From Marinilabilia sp964403175 (lineage in GTDB: Bacteria > Bacteroidota > Bacteroidia > Bacteroidales > Marinilabiliaceae), in assembly GCA_964403175.1 (NCBI GenBank), contig CAYOFH010000162.1, forward strand, positions 1-7,369: a DNA stretch of 7,369 nucleotides, in the 5' to 3' direction. Each line of letters begins with the position of its first letter. The stretch's first letter is position 1. The translations under genes and the position numbers were made by a program. Under the pieces are notes generated by a model, which did not search any database, was not told the DNA's origin, and saw nothing but the letters and a program-made list of their open reading frames with translations. Positions 1 through 5,497 of the stretch are shown here, one piece after another.

Positions 1-1
1 C

Positions 2-2104
2 CTGGGCTTTTCTGCCTATTTTCTGATTACCTGGGACATTATCCGATATTCATTGTCCCGGGGTTTTTACCATGTGGGGCGGGGGAGTGGCGCCAATAGT
101 GTGGTGGCCTATTGTTTGAAAATTACCGATGTGGATCCCATAGAATTGAATCTTTATTTTGAGCGTTTCCTTAATCCAAAACGTTCATCACCTCCCGATT
201 TTGATATTGATTACTCCTGGCGCGAAAGAGAAGAGGTTCAGAACTATATTTTTAAGCGTTACGGGCAGGAGCATACGGCATTGCTGGGTGCTACATCTAC
301 GTTTCAGTCGAGAGCTGCCATTCGCGAACTTGGGAAAGTGTATGGATTGCCCAAAGAGGAGATAGATCAGCTTGTGATGCAATCCGGTGGTTTTGAAGCC
401 GGATCTCCGGAGCAACGCATTTTACAGATGGGACAGCAGATGACTGACTTCCCCAATGTTCGTTCCATTCATGCCGGTGGGATTCTGATTTCAGACCGTC
501 CCATTACCGATTATACTGCTCTGGATATGCCACCCAAGGGATTTCCGGCTACCCAGTGGGATATGTACACTGCAGAGGATATTGGTTTCGAGAAATTTGA
601 CATTCTTTCTCAGCGGGGCATCGGGCATATCCGGGAGTGTATAGATATTGTGTATGATAACAGGGACGAGAAGATTGACATGCACCGCGTGGAGGAATTT
701 AAGAAAGATGAGCAGGTAAAAGAACTTTTGCGCAGGGGCGAAACCACCGGTTGTTTCTATATTGAAAGTCCTGCCATGCGCGGATTGCTGAAAAAACTCC
801 GGTGCGATGATTATCTGACGCTGGTAGCAGCCAGTTCGATTATCCGTCCCGGAGTGGCCCGTTCGGGGATGATGCGTGAATATATACAGCGTTTTCATCA
901 TCCCGGTGATTTTGAGTATGCCCATCCGGTAATGAAAGAGCAGTTAGGTGAGACTTATGGGGTGATGGTCTATCAGGAAGATGTCATCAAAGTGTGTCAC
1001 CATTTTGCCGGATTGGATCTGGCTGATGCCGATGTGTTACGGCGTGCCATGAGTGGTAAATACCGGTCAAAGGCAGCTTTTCAGGCTATTGTGGACAAGT
1101 TTTTTCAGAATTGTCGTGAGCGGGGCTACTCAGAAGCACTGACGTCAGAAGTGTGGCGGCAGATAGAATCGTTTGCCGGCTATTCTTTTTCCAAGGCACA
1201 TTCTGCATCATATGCTGTGGAGAGTTTTCAGAGTCTCTATCTGAAAGCCCGTTATCCGCTGGAGTTTATGGTGGCTGTGATTAATAATTTTGGCGGGTTT
1301 TATGATACCTGGCTTTATGTGAATGAAGTCCGGCGCTGGGGTGGAGTTCTTCATTTGCCTTGTGTTAACAGGGGACAATACGCTACGTCCATATCGGGAA
1401 AGGACATCTTTCTGGGTTTTGTCCATGTGCGCGATCTGGAACAGAAAACCGCTTTGAAAATTATTGAAGAACGCAATAAAAACGGAAATTTTCAGGGACT
1501 GGACGATTTTATACGGCGAACCGTGATTACCAAAGAGCAGTTGATACTTCTGATTCGTATAGGGGCTTTACGTTTTACCGGTAAGCGCAAACCTGAACTT
1601 TTGTGGGAGGCTCACTTGTTACTGGCCGGCGAAAAGAAGCAAACAAAAGGGAACCGGTTGTTTAATCCTGAATCGCCCCGTTACCGGTTGCCGGAATTTG
1701 AGCAGAAGCGCATAGAGGATGCTTACGATGAAATAGAATTGCTGGGTTATCCTGTCAGTTGTACGCTTTTTGACCTGCTTCAGACTTCTTTCCGGGGTGA
1801 GTTGAAAGCCGGGGAACTGGAGCAGCATGTAGGAAAACAGGTTCGCATGGCCGGTCAGTTGGTAACCATTAAATATGTGCGTACGGTTAACCACCAGATC
1901 ATGCATTTTGCCACATTTATAGATACTGACGGGGAGTTTTTTGATACTGTTCATTTTCCTCAGACTCTCAAGAGATGGCCCTTCAAAGGTCATGGTGTTT
2001 ACTTGATCTTGGGAAAAATTGTGAGTGAGTTTGGTCAGCCTTCCATTGAAGTGGATAAAATGGCCCCGCTTGGTGTGGAACAGGATCCGAGGGGAGGGGA
2101 GTAG
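2..2104 (+). CDS. dnaE: DNA polymerase III alpha-type subunit, short DnaE2-like form, 5' end missing
   Basis: Template-directed DNA polymerase of the C family, cytoplasmic. The frame is open to the left edge: bases 2-52 encode a stretch beginning LGFSAYFLITWDIIRYS, the conserved DnaE segment that precedes the GRGSG motif. The TTG at 53 is therefore internal, and the PHP domain plus early palm lie outside the window. Numbering from the codon at base 2: GRGSG at 26-30; PDFDIDY with metal-binding D66 and D68; the third catalytic Asp in EKFD (D200); an IESPAM stretch; YGVMVYQED; SFSKAHSASYA (His at 400); a helix-hairpin-helix region near 485-540; an OB fold at about 610-690; stop after residue 700. 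E. coli DnaE has roughly 115 more residues after the equivalent start point, including a tau-binding domain that is absent here. I see no clear pentameric clamp-binding motif. The motif set and short C-terminus fit an alternative, possibly damage-tolerant, DnaE rather than the main replicase; that role is inference. The partner genes often found with such polymerases would lie to the left, out of view. Confidence 0.93.
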   Translation: MGFSAYFLITWDIIRYSLSRGFYHVGRGSGANSVVAYCLKITDVDPIELNLYFERFLNPKRSSPPDFDIDYSWREREEVQNYIFKRYGQEHTALLGATSTFQSRAAIRELGKVYGLPKEEIDQLVMQSGGFEAGSPEQRILQMGQQMTDFPNVRSIHAGGILISDRPITDYTALDMPPKGFPATQWDMYTAEDIGFEKFDILSQRGIGHIRECIDIVYDNRDEKIDMHRVEEFKKDEQVKELLRRGETTGCFYIESPAMRGLLKKLRCDDYLTLVAASSIIRPGVARSGMMREYIQRFHHPGDFEYAHPVMKEQLGETYGVMVYQEDVIKVCHHFAGLDLADADVLRRAMSGKYRSKAAFQAIVDKFFQNCRERGYSEALTSEVWRQIESFAGYSFSKAHSASYAVESFQSLYLKARYPLEFMVAVINNFGGFYDTWLYVNEVRRWGGVLHLPCVNRGQYATSISGKDIFLGFVHVRDLEQKTALKIIEERNKNGNFQGLDDFIRRTVITKEQLILLIRIGALRFTGKRKPELLWEAHLLLAGEKKQTKGNRLFNPESPRYRLPEFEQKRIEDAYDEIELLGYPVSCTLFDLLQTSFRGELKAGELEQHVGKQVRMAGQLVTIKYVRTVNHQIMHFATFIDTDGEFFDTVHFPQTLKRWPFKGHGVYLILGKIVSEFGQPSIEVDKMAPLGVEQDPRGGE

Positions 2105-2105
2105 G

Positions 2106-2153
2106 GAGCTGGCCAGCTTGTGAGTTGATGAGCTTGTGAGCTGGTGAGTTGGA
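2106..2153. repeat. Degenerate 8-bp tandem repeat, six units
   Basis: Six consecutive 8-base units start one base after the dnaE stop codon: gagctggc, cagcttgt, gagttgat, gagcttgt, gagctggt, gagttgga. The consensus is GAGYTKGT. The period is exact with no insertions, while bases 4, 6, 7 and 8 vary most. It is non-coding in the dnaE frame. Function is unknown; it could be a simple-sequence remnant or a family of intergenic repeats. Confidence 0.75.
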
Positions 2154-2265
2154 TATTTAGATGCATGTTAATTTCTCCCTCTCGTTTTTTCCTTATGTGA
2201 AAAAAAAGTGACAAATTTGTACGTGAAAAATGATTGAAAGTGTAAAGTATTAAAGATTAGTTCAC
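2154..2265. other. AT-rich spacer between dnaE and pfp
   Basis: No gene is seen here. The stretch contains a weak A/T hairpin (TTTTTTC at 2185-2191 against GAAAAAA at 2199-2205), which is a poor terminator candidate, and a perfect 10-bp palindrome ACAAATTTGT at 2211-2220 that lies about 65 bases upstream of the pfp promoter box and could be an operator. Neither has supporting evidence beyond symmetry. Confidence 0.4.
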
Positions 2266-2291
2266 TTTGTGGTTTCGAATTGTTACTTTTG
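2266..2291 (+). promoter_or_regulatory. Predicted Bacteroidota-type promoter of pfp
   Basis: TACTTTTG at 2284-2291 matches the -7 consensus TAnnTTTG used by the Bacteroidota primary sigma factor. A TTTG lies at 2266-2269, but the 14-base spacer is shorter than the usual spacing of about 20, so the -33 element is weak or misassigned. Transcription would start near 2298, leaving a leader of about 30 bases before the ATG at 2330. The leader is A-rich and has no Shine-Dalgarno sequence, as is normal in this phylum. Confidence 0.6.
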
Positions 2292-2329
2292 TAGTAGAAA
2301 TTGTTTAAAAATCATATAAATCAAATCAG

Positions 2330-3976
2330 ATGATGATTAAAAGCCCACTTCAGATTGCGAGGGAAAAATATGCTCCCAAGGTTCCAGCTGCATTGAAAGG
2401 CAGTGTGAACATAGTTGAAGGAGAGAAAACTCAGTCGGTAGCCGACCAGGCAGAGATTGAGAGGATGTTTCCCAATACCTATGGAATGCCGGTATTGAGT
2501 TTTGAAGCTACAAATGAAACAAAGGATTTTTCACCCGTCAATGTTGGGGTGATCCTCTCGGGTGGTCAGGCTCCGGGAGGACATAATGTTATTTCCGGTC
2601 TTTTTGATGGCTTGAAGAATCTGCACAGCGACAGTAAATTGTATGGATTTTTGGGAGGTCCCAGTGGATTGACTGATAATGAATATAAGGAACTGACTTC
2701 TGATATAATTGATGAATTCCGCAATACGGGAGGATTTGATATTATTGGATCAGGACGTACCAAACTGGAAGAGGAATCTCAATTTGATCAGGCTCTTGAA
2801 AATTGCAAAAAACTGAATATTAAAGCGCTTGTAATTATCGGAGGTGATGACTCTAACACTAATGCAGCTGTTTTGGCTGAGTATTTTGCTGCTAAAAATG
2901 CCGGGGTACAGGTAATTGGTGTTCCCAAAACCATTGATGGTGACCTGAAAACCGATATGATTGAAACCTCTTTTGGTTTTGACACTGCCTGTAAGGTTTA
3001 CAGCGAGTTGATAGGTAATATTCAGCGTGATTCTAATTCAGCAAAGAAATACTATCACTTTATTAAACTGATGGGACGTTCTGCATCACATATTGCTCTG
3101 GAATGTGCATTGCAGACCCAGCCTATTGTAGCTCTTATTTCGGAAGAGGTGGAAGCTAATAATATGACACTTGATCAGGTGGTTGATCAGATTGTTGATG
3201 TTGTAGTGAAGCGTGCTGAAAATGGTGAGAACTTTGGGGTGGTACTGGTACCTGAAGGCCTCGTTGAATTTATTCCGGCTATGAAAGCTTTGATTTCTGA
3301 GCTGAACGATTTGCTGGCTGAGCATGAGGATGAGGTTAATGCTCTGGAATCTAATAAAGAAAGGCGTGAGTTTGTGGTAGAAAAGCTTTCAGCAAGTTCT
3401 TCGGAAGTATTCTCTCATTTACCCAATAGCTTTGCCAATCAGCTGTTGCTGGATCGTGACCCTCACGGAAACGTGCAGGTTTCCATGATTGATACCGAGC
3501 AGTTGTTAAGCGATATGGTTAAAGCTAAACTCAAAAAGCTGAAAAAGGCAGGTGAATTCAAAGGTAAATTCAGCGGACAGTCGCACTTTTTCGGATATGA
3601 AGGACGTTGTGCTGCTCCTTCAAATTTTGATGCTGATTATACGTACTCCCTCGGACGCACGGCCTCAGTTCTTATTGCCAACGGAAAAACCGGGTATATG
3701 GCCTCTGTGCGTAATCTTACTGCACCTGCGGATGAGTGGATTGCCGGTGGTGTGCCTGTAACCATGTTGATGAATATGGAGCGTCGTCACGGGGCTATGA
3801 AGCCAGTGATTCAGAAAGCTCTGGTAAAACTTGATGGAAAACCATTTAAAACTTTTGCTGAAAACCGTAAATCGTGGGGCGAAAAGACTCAGTATGTATA
3901 TCCTGGTCCTATTCAGTATTTTGGTCCTACCGAAGTTTGTGATCAGACAACCAGAACATTGCAGTTAGAGAAATGA
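2330..3976 (+). CDS. pfp: Diphosphate--fructose-6-phosphate 1-phosphotransferase (PPi-dependent PFK)
   Basis: Cytoplasmic enzyme that reversibly phosphorylates fructose 6-phosphate to fructose 1,6-bisphosphate using pyrophosphate instead of ATP, so it serves both glycolysis and gluconeogenesis. The protein is complete at 548 residues, the usual size of the long (plant/Borrelia-like) PFP class. Visible motifs: GGQAPGGHN at 78-86 (phosphate-donor loop); GGDDSN at 171-176, where the second Asp replaces the Gly of ATP-dependent enzymes; PKTIDGD at 199-205, where Lys replaces the Gly of the ATP-type PGTIDND; MGRSASH at 248-254 (sugar-phosphate binding); VPEGL at 307-311; and a C-terminal FFGYEGRCAAPSNFDADY segment typical of the class. 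The Asp/Lys pair is the established marker of PPi specificity. The start is ATG 2330, with a second in-frame ATG directly after it; no Shine-Dalgarno sequence decides between them. It is flanked by its own promoter and a strong terminator, so it is probably monocistronic. Confidence 0.96.
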   Translation: MMIKSPLQIAREKYAPKVPAALKGSVNIVEGEKTQSVADQAEIERMFPNTYGMPVLSFEATNETKDFSPVNVGVILSGGQAPGGHNVISGLFDGLKNLHSDSKLYGFLGGPSGLTDNEYKELTSDIIDEFRNTGGFDIIGSGRTKLEEESQFDQALENCKKLNIKALVIIGGDDSNTNAAVLAEYFAAKNAGVQVIGVPKTIDGDLKTDMIETSFGFDTACKVYSELIGNIQRDSNSAKKYYHFIKLMGRSASHIALECALQTQPIVALISEEVEANNMTLDQVVDQIVDVVVKRAENGENFGVVLVPEGLVEFIPAMKALISELNDLLAEHEDEVNALESNKERREFVVEKLSASSSEVFSHLPNSFANQLLLDRDPHGNVQVSMIDTEQLLSDMVKAKLKKLKKAGEFKGKFSGQSHFFGYEGRCAAPSNFDADYTYSLGRTASVLIANGKTGYMASVRNLTAPADEWIAGGVPVTMLMNMERRHGAMKPVIQKALVKLDGKPFKTFAENRKSWGEKTQYVYPGPIQYFGPTEVCDQTTRTLQLEK

Positions 3977-4000
3977 TCTGATACAGAACCGAACGATAAC

Positions 4001-4051
4001 ACAACCCGTACTCAGGCCGGTTTTGCCTTGATACGGGTTGTTTTCGTTTTT
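4001..4051 (+). terminator. Rho-independent terminator of pfp
   Basis: A 10-bp perfect stem (ACAACCCGTA at 4001-4010 with TACGGGTTGT at 4032-4041) is topped by a 3x3 internal loop, a further 4-bp AGGC/GCCT stem (4014-4017 with 4025-4028) and a 7-base loop. The descending arm runs directly into the T-rich tract TTTTCGTTTTT (4041-4051). It starts 24 bases after the pfp stop codon. Confidence 0.92.
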
Positions 4052-4064
4052 ATTATTACTTTTG
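4038..4064 (+). promoter_or_regulatory. Predicted promoter overlapping the pfp terminator
   Basis: TACTTTTG at 4057-4064 is a second exact TAnnTTTG match. A TTG at 4038-4040, inside the descending arm of the pfp terminator, lies 16 bases upstream, slightly short of the usual spacing. Transcription would begin near 4071, immediately before an ATG at 4073 and about 200 bases before rrf2. It probably drives rrf2, with a long leader, unless a closer promoter is used. Confidence 0.5.
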
Positions 4065-4274
4065 TGAGAACAATGGTTCATTATATCGCACTGATTTCTC
4101 AGAATTGGAATTTTTCAAGTGAGAAGGCCGGACTGATGCATTTATGGATTTTCGTATCAGATTATTGATGAATTCAGTCGTTTGGTAATTTACAAAAATG
4201 ATAAAATGGTAAAAGAAAGAAGGTAATTGCTTTTTTTTTTATTCAAAGATTGTAATTAATTAATTCAATTCAGG
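4065..4274 (+). other. Long leader region upstream of the rrf2-family gene
   Basis: No recognised gene is seen. It holds a 31-codon open frame at 4073-4168 (ATG to TGA, beginning MVHYIALISQ) starting right at the predicted transcript start; a run of ten T at 4231-4240 without a convincing hairpin before it; and the 12-bp palindromic AATT triplet repeat at 4254-4265, only nine bases before the rrf2 ATG. The palindrome could be an operator for autoregulation. A weak second promoter candidate (TTTG at 4181-4184, TAAAATGG at 4202-4209) is possible. Confidence 0.4.
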
Positions 4275-4673
4275 ATGTCCAATATAGTCGCCTTAACTGA
4301 AGCAGCTTCAATTGGGTTGCATAGTATGGTGTTGATTGCCAGATCGGATACCATCCTTAATGTTGCCAAAATATCCGAATTCATTGGAAGCTCACGACAT
4401 CATGTTGCCAAAATAATGCAACGGTTGTCTAAAGCGGGGTTTGTTTCTTCCAACAGGGGGCCAACCGGAGGTTTTGTCTTAAAAAAACTGCCTTCGGAAA
4501 TTAGTTTATTAAAAATTTACGAAGTTATAGAAGGTCCCTTATCGGTTCAGACCTGCCCTATGGAGCGTTCTGTATGTCCTTTTGGGGAATGTATTCTTGG
4601 AGATTTATCACTGCGTGTGTCGGGAGAAATAAGGGATTATTTTGCTGGTCGAACCTTGCAGGATTATTTATAG
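4275..4673 (+). CDS. Rrf2-family winged-helix transcriptional regulator with three cysteines
   Basis: A 132-residue DNA-binding protein, the usual Rrf2 size (IscR/NsrR/CymR superfamily). The N-terminal winged helix begins with an ALTEAASIGLHSMVLIA helix; the recognition helix is around 39-51 (SSRHHVAKIMQRL); and the wing carries the family signature RGPTGGFVLKK at 61-71. Cys94, Cys101 and Cys106 lie in the loop where IscR and NsrR ligate an Fe-S cluster. Here the spacing is C-x6-C-x4-C rather than IscR's C-x5-C-x5-C, with the same overall span. A redox-, NO- or iron-responsive role is therefore plausible but inferred. The target genes are not apparent: its left neighbour pfp is sealed off by a terminator, and the right neighbour rsmE converges on it. 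The start is ATG 4275, with no Shine-Dalgarno sequence; the reading frame and family alignment support it. Autoregulation through the AATT palindrome is a guess. Confidence 0.9.
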   Translation: MSNIVALTEAASIGLHSMVLIARSDTILNVAKISEFIGSSRHHVAKIMQRLSKAGFVSSNRGPTGGFVLKKLPSEISLLKIYEVIEGPLSVQTCPMERSVCPFGECILGDLSLRVSGEIRDYFAGRTLQDYL

Positions 4674-4679
4674 AAGTTC

Positions 4680-4712
4680 AAAAATTGGTCTGCTGAATTT
4701 TTCAGCAAAACC
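4680..4712 (-). terminator. Predicted terminator of the kinase-rsmE transcript
   Basis: On the minus strand a 7-bp stem TGCTGAA/TTCAGCA (4691-4697 with 4701-4707, loop of three) is extended by GGT/ACC (4710-4712 with 4687-4689) across a small bulge. It is followed two bases later by five T (4684-4680). It lies 66 bases past the rsmE stop and seven bases past the rrf2 stop. In the plus direction no T tract follows, so its use by rrf2 is less likely. Confidence 0.65.
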
Positions 4713-4777
4713 TAACTCCTGGTTACTGAGGATTCAAAAAATTCCAGGTCCGAAGAATTTGGCAGGAAAGACACTTT

Positions 4778-5491
4778 TTAGATTTGGCTCCTCATTGTTA
4801 CTAACATACAGGCTGCTATCCCTGCTGTTTCTGTGCGCAAACGATTTTTCCCCATCACTACAGGAATGAAGTCACTTGCTAATGCCATTTCAATTTCTTC
4901 TGAGGAGAAATCTCCTTCGGGACCAATAAGTATCAGCACGTTTTCCAGATTTGTATTTTTATTTAGCTCTGATAATAATTCTTTACGTTCGTTTTCAGTA
5001 CAATGAGCTATGAATTTGTGTTTTTCGGGATGCGGAGAGCTCAGAAATTCCCGGATATTGGTTAATTCGTTAATTGACGGGCGCCAAAGTCGCAGACATT
5101 GTTTTGTTGCAGCTGTAATTACTCTTTCCAGACGCGGAAGCTTAATTTGCTTTCGTTCTGATTGATGGCAGAGTAAGGGCGTGATTTTGCTGATGCCCAG
5201 TTCTGTGGATTTCTCCAGAAACCATTCAAACCGGTCAATGCTTTTGGTTGGGGCTATGGCGATATGGCAATATGGTTTAGCAGGCGGATGGGTCTCTTTT
5301 TCTTCAATTTTTATTTTGCATGCTTTTGGAGAGGCATCAGTGATGGTACATAAGGCTCGTGTTCCTTTACCGTCGATGACGTGGATATGATCTCCGTTTT
5401 TGTGCCTCAGCACTTTTATGCAGTGTTTGGATTCTTCTTCGTTTAATACACCGCCGTTGGTAAGAAAATCAGGTTCGTAAAATATTTGCAT
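4778..5491 (-). CDS. rsmE: 16S rRNA (uracil(1498)-N(3))-methyltransferase RsmE
   Basis: SPOUT-class methyltransferase that uses S-adenosylmethionine to methylate N3 of U1498 in 16S rRNA, acting on the assembled 30S subunit. The protein is complete at 237 residues, normal for the family. An N-terminal PUA-like domain (about 1-70) contains ESKHCIKVLRH at 20-30. The SPOUT domain follows, with KSIDRFEWFLEKSTELGI at 83-100, the SER triplet at 111-113, KQC at 130-132 (the E. coli protein has EQCGR here), IGPEGDFSSEEI at 189-200 (cofactor-binding knot) and RLRTETA at 217-223. The GPEGG/F-type loop and the LRTETA segment are the defining RsmE signatures. The ATG lies six bases after the stop of the upstream histidine kinase gene, so translation probably depends on the kinase transcript. 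No internal promoter was noticed. Confidence 0.95.
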   Translation of the reverse strand: MQIFYEPDFLTNGGVLNEEESKHCIKVLRHKNGDHIHVIDGKGTRALCTITDASPKACKIKIEEKETHPPAKPYCHIAIAPTKSIDRFEWFLEKSTELGISKITPLLCHQSERKQIKLPRLERVITAATKQCLRLWRPSINELTNIREFLSSPHPEKHKFIAHCTENERKELLSELNKNTNLENVLILIGPEGDFSSEEIEMALASDFIPVVMGKNRLRTETAGIAACMLVTMRSQI

Positions 5492-5497
5492 GTTATA

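Noticed and set aside
53..55. TTG as the translation start of the polymerase gene
   Set aside because: The frame continues open to base 2 and the upstream codons encode the conserved DnaE segment (LGFSAYFLITWD), so the gene is cut by the window edge.
491..925. 144-codon open frame antisense to dnaE, and similar antisense frames at 1619-1993 and 3086-3325
   Set aside because: They lie wholly inside strongly supported genes on the other strand, show no recognisable motifs and have no promoter or spacing of their own.
2185..2205. A/T hairpin as the dnaE terminator
   Set aside because: The stem is almost entirely A-T pairs and no T tract follows it in the plus direction.
4725..4745. Near-palindrome around GGATTC...AATTCC between rrf2 and rsmE
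   Set aside because: The arms pair only over a few bases once aligned, and the nearby hairpin at 4680-4712 is a much better terminator candidate.
4642..4869. 75-codon plus-strand frame across the rrf2 end and the rsmE end
   Set aside because: It overlaps the 3' ends of two well-supported genes, runs through the hairpin at 4680-4712 and has no family signature.
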